From an uncultured Steroidobacter sp. (GTDB taxonomy: Bacteria; Pseudomonadota; Gammaproteobacteria; Steroidobacterales; Steroidobacteraceae): DNA of 64,000 bases. The position numbers were made by a program, and so were the translations under genes. The stretch spans positions 1 through 64,000 of the forward strand of contig NZ_CALFXI010000058.1 in assembly GCF_937958065.1 (NCBI RefSeq), given 5' to 3'. Shown here piece by piece: positions 26,511 through 35,451 of this stretch; within the stretch, counting starts at the first letter, position 1; the number at the start of each line of letters is the position of its first letter. The notes beneath the pieces were generated by a model. The model was not told the DNA's origin and did no database searches. It saw nothing but the letters and a program-made list of their open reading frames with translations.

Positions 26511-27575
26511 TCAGCGCACCCACAAGGTCGGCTTGGCACTGTTCGCAGTGACCGAGCCGATCCTGGACGCGTGCTCGAAACCATGGTGCTGGAACGTCGC
26601 CAGCACCTCCTGCACTGCCGACGGCGAGCACGACACCAGCAGTCCACCGCTGGTTTGCGGATCGGTGAGCAGCGCCTGATCTTCGGCCGCAAACGACGGC
26701 GGCAAGCTCACTTCGGCGCCATAACCGGACCAATTGCGGCCCGACGCGCCGGTCACAAAACCTTGCGACGCCAGTTCACGCACGCCGTTCAATAAAGGGA
26801 CGGCTGGCCACTCGATCTCCAGGTCGCAGCGCGCACCTCGCGCCAACTCCAACGCATGGCCGGCAAGGCCGAACCCCGTCACGTCGGTGAGTGCATGGAC
26901 CCCGGAAAGCGCGGCAAGCTCGGGCCCTGGAGTGTTCAACTGCGTCGTGGTCGTCATCATCCGCTGGTAACCTGCCGGATCGAGCGCTCCTTTCTTCAGA
27001 GCGGCAGACAACACCCCGACACCCAGCGGCTTGCCCAGCACCAGCGCGTCGCCTGGCTGCGCATCCGCATTTCGTTTGATACGGCCGGGATGAGCGAGCC
27101 CCATCACGACCAGGCCGTAGATCGGCTCGACCGAGTCGATGCTGTGCCCGCCCGCAATTGGAATGTTCGCGGCACGACACACCGAGGCGCCGCCTTCCAG
27201 AATTTGCCCGATCGTCGTGGGTGAGAGCACATTGATCGGCATGCCGACGAGCGCAAGCGCCATGATGGGTCGACCACCCATCGCATAGACGTCGCTGATC
27301 GCATTGGTCGCAGCGATCCGGCCGAAGTCGAAAGGATCGTCGACGATGGGCATGAAGAAATCGGTGGTCGCGATCAGCGCCTGCTGGTCGTTGAGTCGAT
27401 AAACCGCTGCGTCGTCGGATGTTTCCAGGCCGACCATCAGCTCGGTGGGCATCGGCAGCGCGGCCGTGCCTTTGAGAATCTGCGACAGCAGCCCCGGCGC
27501 GATCTTGCAGCCACACCCCCCTCCATGTGACAACGAGCTGAGACGCGGCTCGACCGACTTTTCGGGTGGCTTCAT
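26511..27575 (-). CDS. selD: Selenide, water dikinase (selenophosphate synthetase)
   Basis: A 354-residue SelD, which makes selenophosphate from selenide and ATP, the selenium donor for selenocysteine and selenouridine. The N-terminal active site reads SHGGGCGCKIAPG with Cys21 and Lys24 aligning with E. coli Cys17 and Lys20, so this is the cysteine form, not a selenoprotein. Other family parts: TTDFFMPIVDDPFDFGRIAATNAISDVYAMG, GGHSIDSVEPIYGLVVMG, ALTDVTGFGLAGHALELA and ALLTDPQTSGGLLVSC. ATG 27575 overlaps the selA stop as ATGA, so selA and selD are translationally coupled in one operon. Confidence 0.96.
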   Translation of the reverse strand: MKPPEKSVEPRLSSLSHGGGCGCKIAPGLLSQILKGTAALPMPTELMVGLETSDDAAVYRLNDQQALIATTDFFMPIVDDPFDFGRIAATNAISDVYAMGGRPIMALALVGMPINVLSPTTIGQILEGGASVCRAANIPIAGGHSIDSVEPIYGLVVMGLAHPGRIKRNADAQPGDALVLGKPLGVGVLSAALKKGALDPAGYQRMMTTTTQLNTPGPELAALSGVHALTDVTGFGLAGHALELARGARCDLEIEWPAVPLLNGVRELASQGFVTGASGRNWSGYGAEVSLPPSFAAEDQALLTDPQTSGGLLVSCSPSAVQEVLATFQHHGFEHASRIGSVTANSAKPTLWVR

Positions 27576-28978
27576 GACAATCCCTTCGCGGCAAGCTGGC
27601 CGAGTTGGGCAACGAACCCCTGCTCATCCTCCAGACAGCGCAGATCGAGCACCAGCGCATCGTCGGCGACCCGACCGATGACCGGGATCGGCAACTGGCG
27701 CAGATCGCGCGCCAGACGTTTCAGGGCCGAGCCGACTCTGGCGGTCGTGGGCCGACACGTCAGCGCCCGGCTCGGAATGACTTCGATGGGCAGCGAGCCG
27801 CTGCCGACCTGGCTCGACACTGCAGTCACATCGACTTGCCACTGCGTTCCGAGCGCGGCGGCCAGATGCGGCAGCACTCGGTTCGCAAGCGCTTCGATGT
27901 CGTCGGCCGAGCGCGTGAGCAAACGTAACGTCGGCAGTTCCTGCAACAGCAGATCGGGCGTGCGATACGCCAGCAACGTTCCTTCGAGCGCCGCAAGCAC
28001 AGGCTTCGATACACGCAACGCACGCTTCAGAGGATGACGTCTGATTTTGTCGAGCAATGCCTTCCTGCCGACGATCAGACCGGCTTGCGGCCCGCCGAGC
28101 AACTTGTCGCCACTGAACGTGACCACGTCGGCGCCGCTCGCAATGGTTTCCCGCACCACCGGTTCCTTGGGCAACCCATATGCAGAGAGGTCGATCAGAC
28201 TGCCCGCGCCCAGATCGACGAGCAGAGGCAGCTGATGCTCGTGTGCAATATGAGCGACTTCTGCCTCCGGCACCTGGGCCACGAAGCCGCTGATCTTGTA
28301 ATTGCTCATGTGCACTTTCATGAGCGCCGCCGTCTTCGGACCGATGGCTTGCCGGTAATCGCCGGGATGGGTGCGATTCGTCGTGCCGATCTCGATCAGC
28401 CGCGTATTGGCACTGCGCATCACATCGGGAATGCGGAACGCACCGCCGATCTCGACCAACTCACCGCGCGACAGTACGACCTCGCGCTTGTGCGCCAGCG
28501 CCGCCAGCACGAGCAGCACTGCGGCTGCATTGTTGTTTACTACAGTGGCGGCTTCCGCGCCGGTCAGCTCGGTGAGAATGTTTTCGACCAGACTGTCGCG
28601 CTCGCCTCGCCCGCCGCTTTCCAGATCGAATTCGAGATTGCAGGGCTCGCGCATCGCCATCGAGGCGTGCTCGATGGCGCGCGAAGACAGCTGCGTTCGA
28701 CCCAGGTTCGTGTGAAGCACGGTCCCGGTCAGATTGAACACGCGTCGCAGCCGAGGGGTGGCGCGCTCCTGCAGACGCTCCGTGATTCGACGCGTCAGCT
28801 CGTTATCGCTCGGCCAGGAAAACCCGGGCTCATGCCGATGCGCGCGATGCTCATCGAGCACCGCTCTGATCGCATCGATCACTGCGCTGCGGCCATACGT
28901 CTCGCACAGTGTTGCTACGGCCGCGAAGCGCGCGATGCGATCGACGGAAGGAAAAGGATTGGTGGGCTGGGTGGCCAT
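27572..28978 (-). CDS. selA: L-seryl-tRNA(Sec) selenium transferase
   Basis: A 468-residue PLP-dependent enzyme that converts seryl-tRNA(Sec) to selenocysteinyl-tRNA(Sec). Family marks are VFNLTGTVLHTNLGRTQLSS, VVNNNAAAVLLVLAALA, RGELVEIGGAFRIPDVM, LGAGSLIDLSAYG and the PLP lysine in TFSGDKLLGGPQAG. ATG 28978 is chosen because the family N-terminus MATQPTNPFPSVDRIARF begins there; the frame continues upstream to 29017 without similarity. It is the first gene of the selA-selD operon and lies 138 bases from the divergent selC. Confidence 0.96.
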   Translation of the reverse strand: MATQPTNPFPSVDRIARFAAVATLCETYGRSAVIDAIRAVLDEHRAHRHEPGFSWPSDNELTRRITERLQERATPRLRRVFNLTGTVLHTNLGRTQLSSRAIEHASMAMREPCNLEFDLESGGRGERDSLVENILTELTGAEAATVVNNNAAAVLLVLAALAHKREVVLSRGELVEIGGAFRIPDVMRSANTRLIEIGTTNRTHPGDYRQAIGPKTAALMKVHMSNYKISGFVAQVPEAEVAHIAHEHQLPLLVDLGAGSLIDLSAYGLPKEPVVRETIASGADVVTFSGDKLLGGPQAGLIVGRKALLDKIRRHPLKRALRVSKPVLAALEGTLLAYRTPDLLLQELPTLRLLTRSADDIEALANRVLPHLAAALGTQWQVDVTAVSSQVGSGSLPIEVIPSRALTCRPTTARVGSALKRLARDLRQLPIPVIGRVADDALVLDLRCLEDEQGFVAQLGQLAAKGLS

Positions 28979-29115
28979 GGATCCAAATCCCCGAGATCGC
29001 TGTAGCCTAGCACGCACTCGACATCGTTGGCCTGCCGTGCCTCGAACGCCGGACGGCGCGCTAGCTTTTCACTACCGGCTGGACAAGCCCGCCGGGCCAA
29101 CTGCACCATAGTCCC

Positions 29116-29209
29116 GGAAGAGAAACATCCCCGGCGGGGTGCCCGGACTTCAAACCCGGAGGAAGGTGCCACGCACCTTCGGTAGGTTCGACTCCTGCCT
29201 CTTCCGCCA
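29116..29209 (+). tRNA. selC: tRNA-Sec (UCA anticodon)
   Basis: A 94-base selenocysteine tRNA including encoded CCA. Acceptor GGAAGAG (29116-29122) pairs with CTCTTCC (29199-29205), discriminator G and CCA at 29207-29209. The D arm has six pairs (29126-29131 with 29136-29141) and a CGGC loop, the Sec-specific form. The anticodon is TCA at 29150-29152 in loop CTTCAAA. A long variable arm has an 8-bp stem (29162-29169 with 29173-29180) and loop CAC. The T stem GTAGG/CCTGC closes TTCGACT. Oddities: the eighth acceptor pair is not formed (7+5 rather than 8+5) and the anticodon loop is closed by A-C. Adjacent selA and selD support the call. Confidence 0.95.
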
Positions 29210-29210
29210 A

Positions 29211-29837
29211 TCACTGCTTTGGCTCAGGCACCGAGCTGCGCTCGCGATCGGGATCCTCCATGCCCTCGAACAGATCGCCCCGGGCCGGCGGCGGCTTGCC
29301 TATCCCACATCCGAAGAAGCCGAGACCGACGGCGCAACGATCCCCCACTCTGACGTAGGGCAATCCGCCCGAGAAGCCTGCCTTGGGCGGTGCCCATTTG
29401 AATTCAGGCTGCGGCTTGCACTCGGGTAATGCAGGATCGGCGAGCCCGGTGGAGTCGCATTTGCTTCGATCAGGCACCGGCATCTTTTCCGCAGCCGCTG
29501 CTGCGGCTCGTCGCGCCTCTTCGCTCCAGTTGATGGATGGCGCTGTCGTCGAGCCCGCCGGCACAGATCCCTCCGAGGGCTCGACAGTGATGGCGCTGGA
29601 CACGTGGACGGTAATGTCTGTCTGTATCCGAGGCTCTGCGAGCGGACGCAGCTCTTGCTGAGCTCTGAGCCCGGTTACCGGCGTGCGTGGAAAGAACAGC
29701 AACGTGCGCTTGATACTTCCCTCTTCTTCATCGTACTCGCGCAGTTTCAGATCCAGCGGCACCATCAGCAATAGCACGTGTGCACCGGCCACCAGCACCA
29801 GAATGGCGAAGCGACGCAGACGTTGATCGTTAGCCAT
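29211..29837 (-). CDS. Hypothetical single-span membrane protein
   Basis: A 208-residue protein with no family I recognise. A hydrophobic segment near the N-terminus (RFAILVLVAGAHVLLLMVPL, about 8-27) anchors it, with a large periplasmic part: charged KLREYDEEEGSIKR, an Ala-rich stretch EEARRAAAAAAEKM, four cysteines (DRSKCDSTG, PECKP, RCAVG, FGCG) and a proline-rich C-terminus. The layout slightly recalls TonB- or energy-transducer-associated proteins but no TonB domain is present. ATG 29837 is set by the membrane segment. Its stop lies one base from the end of selC. Confidence 0.6.
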   Translation of the reverse strand: MANDQRLRRFAILVLVAGAHVLLLMVPLDLKLREYDEEEGSIKRTLLFFPRTPVTGLRAQQELRPLAEPRIQTDITVHVSSAITVEPSEGSVPAGSTTAPSINWSEEARRAAAAAAEKMPVPDRSKCDSTGLADPALPECKPQPEFKWAPPKAGFSGGLPYVRVGDRCAVGLGFFGCGIGKPPPARGDLFEGMEDPDRERSSVPEPKQ

Positions 29838-29947
29838 CGTTCCCTGGCCAGCCTCGATTGAAGGGGCGCCCCGCTTGGACCACGCCGACACGCAGTCGAT
29901 GGTCGCAGGTTTTGCTCGATTTCGTCGCGCCGAGTAATCTATGCCGA

Positions 29948-30412
29948 ATGCAGAGCGAGCCCAATCAGATCAACGACAAAAGCGCAGCGTTGGATGCGCT
30001 GGACCAGCAACTGCTCGGGTTGTTGCGCGTGAATGCCAGGACGCCGACGGCGACGCTGGCGAGGAAGCTGGGTGTGTCCCGAGGCACGATTTCGAACCGG
30101 CTTGCCCGGCTCGAAGCCAACGGGATCATCACCGGCTATTCAGTGCAGGTCCGCGCCCATTCGCAGCCCACTGGGATTCGAGCCTGGATGAGTATCGCGG
30201 TGGAGGGCGACAAGACGCGCGATGTAGTGAAGCGGCTGCTGGGCGAGCCCGCGATCAGCTCGCTGCACGATACCAACGGTCGCTGGGATCTGCTGGCCGA
30301 GGTGCATGCCGCATCGATCGCCGAGCTCTCCGAAGTGCTGGAGCGCATCCGGAAGATCAAGGGAATCGGCAACACCGAGACCAGCATCCATCTGCAAACA
30401 TTCAGGACATAG
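29948..30412 (+). CDS. Lrp/AsnC family transcriptional regulator
   Basis: A 154-residue regulator: N-terminal winged HTH (ALDQQLLGLLRVNARTPTATLARKLGVSRGTISNRLARLEANGIITGYSV) and a C-terminal RAM ligand domain ending NTETSIHLQTF. Lrp-type proteins form octamers that respond to amino acids. ATG 29948 is chosen since the HTH begins shortly after; the frame extends upstream to 29858 without similarity. It is convergent with the ornithine cyclodeaminase gene, 8 bases apart. Lrp regulators often sit beside amino-acid catabolic genes, so that gene is a plausible target. Confidence 0.9.
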   Translation: MQSEPNQINDKSAALDALDQQLLGLLRVNARTPTATLARKLGVSRGTISNRLARLEANGIITGYSVQVRAHSQPTGIRAWMSIAVEGDKTRDVVKRLLGEPAISSLHDTNGRWDLLAEVHAASIAELSEVLERIRKIKGIGNTETSIHLQTFRT

Positions 30413-30420
30413 CGGCGCGA

Positions 30421-31485
30421 TTACGCGACCCGTCGCAACTTGCGCTTGCTCGCACCGAGCGTGCCGCCGAACAGATCCTTCGGATCCTCCAGATCGGGCA
30501 CCAGGTCGATCTGGCGACAGAACTCCGGATGCTCGCGAGTGAGTCCGTGCAGGAACTTCAACGCCGAGTAATCCTCGAGCGCGAAGCCCACTGAATCGAA
30601 CACCGTGATCTCCTCGTCGGCGCCGCGCCCTCGCTGCACGCCATTGACCACGTCCGCAAACTCGATGACGGGAAAGTCGGCCGGCAGCTGCTGAATCTCG
30701 CCTTCGATGCGCGACTGAGGCTCGTACTCCACGACGACCCGCGCATCGGAGCGACGCAGAATGTCGGCGTGCAGCTCGGTCTTGCCGGGGCAATCGCCCC
30801 CCACGGCATTCAAGTGCATTCCGGGAGCGACCATGGACGGCGTCAAGATCACCGCGTTCCGTTTGTCCGCGGTAACAGTCGTCACGATGTCGGCGCCGAG
30901 CACCGCTTCGGCGGCGGACGTTGCATGCACCAAGGAAACATCCCGCAACTCCGGCATGGAGCGCAGATTCTGCGCGAGCTTCGCCGTGGCGCGCGGATCG
31001 ACGTCATACAGCCGCAGCTCGTCGATACCCACTATGCGATGGAATGCGATGGCTTGAAACTCGCTCTGCGCGCCGTTGCCGATCAGCGCCATCGACTTGC
31101 TGTTGGGGCGTGCCATCCATTTCGCGGCAAGCGCCGACATCGCAGCGGTACGGAGCGCGGTCGTGACGGTCAGCTCCGAGAGCAGTACCGGATAGCCCGT
31201 CGAAACTTCCGCCAGTACGCCGAACGCCGTCACCGTGAGCAGCCCGAGACTGGTGTTCTTGGGATGACCGTTCACGTACTTGAACGAATACAGCTCGCCG
31301 TCGCTGATGGGCATCAGCTCGATCACGCCGACCTCGGAATGACTGGCGAGCCGGGCCGATTTCTCGAACTGGCCCCAGCGCCGATAGTCCGCCTCGATCT
31401 GAGCGGCGAGCCGCTGCATGAACTCGCCCGGGCCGAGCTCGCTCACCAGGCGCTGGATGTCTGCGATGCCGACGTAGTCGACCAT
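30421..31485 (-). CDS. Ornithine cyclodeaminase family protein
   Basis: A 354-residue protein of the ornithine cyclodeaminase/mu-crystallin family, NAD-dependent enzymes that convert ornithine to proline or reduce cyclic imino acids. Visible: FKYVNGHPKNTSLGLLTVTAFGVLAEV substrate region, TALRTAAMSALAAKWMARP, the Rossmann motif MALIGNGAQSEFQAIAF, GMHLNAVGGDCPGKTEL with the catalytic Asp region, and ITVFDSVGFALEDYSAL. ATG 31485 has GAGGG upstream. It is convergent with the Lrp-type regulator. Confidence 0.9.
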   Translation of the reverse strand: MVDYVGIADIQRLVSELGPGEFMQRLAAQIEADYRRWGQFEKSARLASHSEVGVIELMPISDGELYSFKYVNGHPKNTSLGLLTVTAFGVLAEVSTGYPVLLSELTVTTALRTAAMSALAAKWMARPNSKSMALIGNGAQSEFQAIAFHRIVGIDELRLYDVDPRATAKLAQNLRSMPELRDVSLVHATSAAEAVLGADIVTTVTADKRNAVILTPSMVAPGMHLNAVGGDCPGKTELHADILRRSDARVVVEYEPQSRIEGEIQQLPADFPVIEFADVVNGVQRGRGADEEITVFDSVGFALEDYSALKFLHGLTREHPEFCRQIDLVPDLEDPKDLFGGTLGASKRKLRRVA

Positions 31486-31582
31486 TGTCCGTCCCTCATC
31501 AAAATGCCTTTTCGGGCAGGCACTTATGGTAGGAAATTCGGACGTCACGCAGAACCCGGCAAGCTGCTCGGCCGGCGCCGCT

Positions 31583-32038
31583 TTATTGACGAAATGACAG
31601 CCCTTTTTGACGTTCCGGCAACGGCGGATGCCGATGGCACAGGTCGTTCACGGCCGCCGCGACCTGCGTTTCCAGGCCGTCCGACACGCACACGGTCAGC
31701 ATGGCCGCCCGCAACTCGCCGCCCCAGTAGGGATCGAGCGCCTCCTCTTCCCGATCCCGACGCAACACGATCACGGGCGTGGCGCGCGTGCGAGGGTCGA
31801 TGCGCATGCGGGCGATGATGCCGGCCGCCGGTATCAACGGCAGCTCCTCGGCCAATAACACCAGATCGGGCACGGGCGGCTCGGCGGTCAGCAGGCCGCG
31901 ATGAAACAGGAATCGCAGTGCCTGCTCGCCATCTTTCACACGCAACATCGACGCATCCGGCAGATGTCGTCGGACGCCCTTCGCAATCGCGGACCAGTCA
32001 GCGCCGCTGGGTTCGGCTACCAGTACATTGATACTCAT
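31583..32038 (-). CDS. Receiver-like protein lacking the phospho-acceptor aspartate
   Basis: A 151-residue protein shaped like a CheY receiver domain: INVLVAEPSGADWSAIAKGV, then DGEQALRFLFHRGLL, PDLVLLAEELPLIPAAGIIARMRIDPRTRATPVIVLRRD. The residue expected to be the phosphorylated Asp (PDLVLLDxxLP) is Ala, and the conserved Thr/Ser and Lys positions are also replaced (IVLRRDRE). It is thus a pseudo-receiver, with no output domain. It is divergent from the STAS-like gene across 90 bases, which may indicate a joint signalling role. Confidence 0.65.
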   Translation of the reverse strand: MSINVLVAEPSGADWSAIAKGVRRHLPDASMLRVKDGEQALRFLFHRGLLTAEPPVPDLVLLAEELPLIPAAGIIARMRIDPRTRATPVIVLRRDREEEALDPYWGGELRAAMLTVCVSDGLETQVAAAVNDLCHRHPPLPERQKGLSFRQ

Positions 32039-32128
32039 GATGTCTCATCGGTGTCCACTCTCAATGAATACACGATCCGTCGCACGCGGGGGTTGCACTT
32101 GCAAAAATAGCTGTAGAATCTGCCCATC

Positions 32129-32500
32129 ATGAGCGAACCCCAACAGAATCAAGTCGCCGTGGACCTGGCCGACAACCTCATCATTGCCCGCGTGCGCGGC
32201 TGTCCGACAGAGGCAGTGTTGCAGGAGTGTCAAACCGAAGTCTTGCTGCTGGCCCGTGAAAGCGGCGTGCGGAACGTTCTATACGATGCGCTCGAAATGG
32301 ATCCGCCGCCGGTCAGCATTCCCTGGGCGCAGCGGTCGCTGGACGAGCAGCTGACCGATGTGAAACTCCGCCGCGCCATAGTAGTTCCGAACCCCAAGCT
32401 GGCGTTTCTTGCCCGGCTCGCATTCGGCGACGGTGACTATCGTGTCTTCTATGAAGACAAGGCAGCTGCCGCGCAGTGGCTGGCGGAACGGAACATCTGA
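32129..32500 (+). CDS. SpoIIAA/STAS-like small protein
   Basis: A 123-residue cytoplasmic protein with an alternating alpha/beta pattern like SpoIIAA or STAS proteins: VAVDLADNLIIARVRG, VLQECQTEVLLLARESGVRNVLYDALEM, LRRAIVVPNPKLAFLARLAF, YRVFYEDKAAAAQWLAERN. The final strand-helix is common in proteobacterial SpoIIAA-like proteins of unknown function. Fold call is moderate; function unknown. It is divergent from the pseudo-receiver gene. Confidence 0.6.
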   Translation: MSEPQQNQVAVDLADNLIIARVRGCPTEAVLQECQTEVLLLARESGVRNVLYDALEMDPPPVSIPWAQRSLDEQLTDVKLRRAIVVPNPKLAFLARLAFGDGDYRVFYEDKAAAAQWLAERNI

Positions 32501-32515
32501 TTCGCCCGCCACCTC

Positions 32516-34024
32516 TCAGGCGCTGTGTCGCTGCGCCGGCTGCACGTTGGCATTCAAACGAAACAAATTCGACGGATCGTACTTGGTCTTCACCGCCACC
32601 AGCTTCGTATAGTTGCCGCGATAGTTCGCATTGATCTCGCTCGCCGTCGCCTCACGCGGCATGTCGTTCACGTAGAAGCCGCGCGTGTACTTCTCCAGCG
32701 TCGACCAATACCGCCGCGTCGCCTCGATGTGATCGGCCGGATCCTCGACACCGTAGCGCCAGCCGCTCATGGTCATCATGTTGGCCATCGCGTATCGATG
32801 GGCGAACGCCGTTGCATTCTCGGGCACACGGCTGCAGGCGCCGCCGCAATGCTGGAAGAACACGGCCGTGGTTCGCCTCGGATCGCCCTTGAGCCCATCG
32901 ACCAATGCGCTGATGAGCGCGTCGGGCAGCTCGGCGATGAAGCCGCCCTTCAGATAGATGCCCAGCATGCGCGCATCGGCCCAATCGCCCGATCGCTGCA
33001 ACTCGACGTAGTCCATGGCTTTGATCGTGTCGCTGATCGGAGCGCCGATCTTTCGCAGCGGCGCGAGCGCGTGCTCCGCCTTGTTCGCAGGTCCGCTGTA
33101 GCAAACATCCAATTGCGCGGCGCCTTGCGCTCCGCCCGGCGGCAGCACGATGAGAGGATCGAAATACAGATCATCCGATGCCACCGGCGCGTAATCGGCG
33201 AACATCGTGAGCAGATCACGCGCTTTCTCGACGGGGAATATCAACTTGCCGGCCACGACCTGCCGCTGCATGGGATGCAGCTTGAACTCGAATCTGGTGA
33301 CGACGCCGAAGTTGCCGCTGCCGCCGCGCAGGCCCCAGAACAGATCCGGATTCTCGCTCAGGCTCGCATGTCTCAACTGACCATTGGCCGTGACCACATC
33401 CATGGAGTCGAGATTGTCGATGCTCATGCCATAACGTCGCGCGACCCGACCGAACCCGCCACCGAGCGTCAGCCCGCCCACACCGGTGTGCGACACCGTG
33501 CCGAGCGGCGTGACCAGACCTTGCGCCAGCGACTCGCGGTCCACCATGCCCAACAAGCTTCCGCCTTTGACCGACACTCGACGCGCCGTTGCGTCGACCG
33601 TCGCGCCGCGAAGGTCCTTCAGATCGATCTGCATGCCGCGCTCGCAGCTGGACTGACCGGAAAAGCTGTGACCGCCGCATTTCACTGCCAGCAACAGGTC
33701 GTGTTGGCGCGCGAAAGTCACAGCTTTCTGGATGTCGGAAACGTCCGTCGGCTGTACGATGAGTGCCGGATGTTTGTCGAAGGAAGGATTCAACAGCAGT
33801 CGAGCTTCGTCGTATCCAGCATCGCCGCGGAGGAGCAGCTGGCCGTGCAACGCTTCCGCAAGCTCACGAACTTCAGCACTCCGCAGCGTGATGGCACGAC
33901 CATCGGCAGTTACCGCGGCAATGTCGGCAACGGGCCCCGGGTGAGCCAACGCGGGTACGAATCTCAACGTCGGTAGCGCGGCAGCGGCCAGAATCGCATG
34001 ACTGACGAACTCGCGGCGTTTCAT
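32516..34024 (-). CDS. Tat-exported FAD-linked oxidoreductase (BBE type)
   Basis: A 502-residue flavoprotein of the PCMH/berberine-bridge type. The N-terminus MKRREFVSHAILAAAALPTL resembles a twin-arginine signal. The FAD domain has PTDVSDIQKAVTFARQHDLLLAVKCGGHSFSG, whose His matches the covalent 8-alpha-histidyl ligand, and TLGGGFGRVARRYGMSIDNL. The BBE segment with NYRGNYTKLVAVKTKYDPSNLF closes it. Such enzymes oxidise sugars, alkaloids or alcohols; the substrate is unknown. ATG 34024 is preferred because it puts the signal at the N-terminus. Confidence 0.87.
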   Translation of the reverse strand: MKRREFVSHAILAAAALPTLRFVPALAHPGPVADIAAVTADGRAITLRSAEVRELAEALHGQLLLRGDAGYDEARLLLNPSFDKHPALIVQPTDVSDIQKAVTFARQHDLLLAVKCGGHSFSGQSSCERGMQIDLKDLRGATVDATARRVSVKGGSLLGMVDRESLAQGLVTPLGTVSHTGVGGLTLGGGFGRVARRYGMSIDNLDSMDVVTANGQLRHASLSENPDLFWGLRGGSGNFGVVTRFEFKLHPMQRQVVAGKLIFPVEKARDLLTMFADYAPVASDDLYFDPLIVLPPGGAQGAAQLDVCYSGPANKAEHALAPLRKIGAPISDTIKAMDYVELQRSGDWADARMLGIYLKGGFIAELPDALISALVDGLKGDPRRTTAVFFQHCGGACSRVPENATAFAHRYAMANMMTMSGWRYGVEDPADHIEATRRYWSTLEKYTRGFYVNDMPREATASEINANYRGNYTKLVAVKTKYDPSNLFRLNANVQPAQRHSA

Positions 34025-34143
34025 GGCAACCCCCAGGTTGATGCGCAGCACATTCGTTCTTTTGCGCGCCGGTCTTCGCCAGCGCTTGCTCGACCCCACG
34101 CAAGTAGATGCGCCTGCGCGCGCGAATGCAACTCGCGCTGTTA

Positions 34144-35235
34144 CTACTGTCTTTGGTCAGGGGGTGTGCCTGGAGCACCAATCACGATGAGCTTGTCTTC
34201 GGCCTGAATGCGCAAGTCGCTTTCCCAAAAGCCGTAGCTGCGCTGGCCACGCAGCACACGCAGGATCAGTGCGCGACTCTCGAATGGACGATGCCCGATT
34301 TCTTCCGGCCGCGGCGCGCGCTCCATGAGCGTCACCTGGCCGCCAGCGCTGATGAGATCCATCACGTACGTCGCCAGGTGCGAGGACTCGATGGAATCGG
34401 CCATCAGGATCCCACCCACTCGCGATGGCAGCACCGTCGCATTCGCACCGCTCTGGCGTAACAGCTTGTCGTTCTCGCCCTCCTCCACGCGCGACACGAT
34501 GCGGACCTGCGGCGCCAGATTGCGTGCAGTCAAGGTGATCAGCACGTTGGTGTCGTCACGATCGGTGCAAACGAGCAAAGCACGCGCGTGCTCCAGCATC
34601 GTCTCGCTCAAGGTCTGCTCGCGACTGGCATCGCCGAGGATGCCGATGTAGCCCAGTTCCGCCGCTTCCTCGATTCGGGCCTGATCCAGGTCTACGATCA
34701 GGATGTGTTGTTTGTCCAAGCCGCGAGCAACCAGCTCGGCCGCGGCACATCTGCCCGCGTGCCCGAAACCACACACCACCACGTGCCCTTGCAGGCGCGC
34801 CTGCAGTCGTCGCATACGAAAGTCCTCGATCAGACGCTGTAACACCAGCTGATACGCCGTGCCGACAAAAATCAACCAGATGAACAGACGGATGGGCGTG
34901 ACCAGCAACGCATCGATCAGGCGCGCCTGGCGCGTGACCGGCACGATGTCGCCATAGCCGACCGTGGTCACGCTCACCATCGTGAAATAGACGACGTCGC
35001 TGAACGAGATCGAATCGTCCTGGTTGTCGTGCAGGCCGTCGCGATCGAACCAGAAGATGGCGAGAACCAGCGCGAACATGGCCAGCACCAGGCTGGCGCG
35101 GATCACCAGTGTCCTGCGTACGCTGCGCTCGCCACCGACGAACAGCCGCCGACCGGGAACTTGCAAGCGGCGATCCAGGGCATTGCCCGCCGGATCGGCG
35201 GACCGAGCGGCGCGACCTGCCGGTGCCGGGCTCAC
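34144..35235 (-). CDS. Potassium channel with TrkA-N/RCK domains
   Basis: A 363-residue two-helix K+ channel. The first helix (VIRASLVLAMFALVLAIFWF), pore with TVGYGD selectivity filter and second helix (LLVTPIRLFIWLIFVGTAYQLVL) are followed by a TrkA-N RCK domain (HVVVCGFGHAGRCAAAELVARG, ILIVDLDQ, LGDASREQTL, ALLVCTDRDDTNVLITLTAR) and a TrkA-C-like end (SDLRIQAEDKLIVIGAPG). RCK domains bind nucleotides or Ca2+ and gate the pore. The start GTG 35235 overlaps the stop of an AraC-like remnant (GTGA); a later start closer to the first helix is possible. Confidence 0.87.
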   Translation of the reverse strand: MSPAPAGRAARSADPAGNALDRRLQVPGRRLFVGGERSVRRTLVIRASLVLAMFALVLAIFWFDRDGLHDNQDDSISFSDVVYFTMVSVTTVGYGDIVPVTRQARLIDALLVTPIRLFIWLIFVGTAYQLVLQRLIEDFRMRRLQARLQGHVVVCGFGHAGRCAAAELVARGLDKQHILIVDLDQARIEEAAELGYIGILGDASREQTLSETMLEHARALLVCTDRDDTNVLITLTARNLAPQVRIVSRVEEGENDKLLRQSGANATVLPSRVGGILMADSIESSHLATYVMDLISAGGQVTLMERAPRPEEIGHRPFESRALILRVLRGQRSYGFWESDLRIQAEDKLIVIGAPGTPPDQRQ

Positions 35236-35366
35236 CGAGACAACGCCGCTTCGCGCGCCACGCGGTCCAGCATCAGTTTCTCGTCGAGCGCGCTATGTAG
35301 CAGCTCGCGTGCACGGGCGAGCCGCCGAACCGTGGAATTTCTGCCCGGGGTTGGGGTGAGGATCAT
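35232..35366 (-). pseudogene. Remnant of an AraC-type regulator
   Basis: A 44-codon frame whose end, RRLARARELLHSALDEKLML then DRVAREAALSR, resembles the first helices of an AraC-family helix-turn-helix. It stops where the fold would need YHFLRVFR-like text, and the stop falls on the start of the K+ channel gene. It looks like a 3'-truncated regulator gene. Similarity is judged by eye, so this is a moderate call; the frame could also be a real small protein. Confidence 0.45.
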
Positions 35367-35451
35367 GGATCTATCGTACGGGCTTCGGGCGTTCCATTGA
35401 AAGCAGCACGCCATTACGACATACCGCGACCGCTATCTCGCCAACGACAGA

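Noticed and set aside
26511..27575. SelD as a selenoprotein with in-frame TGA
   Set aside because: The catalytic position is an ordinary TGC-type cysteine codon within GGCGCK text, and no TGA interrupts the frame.
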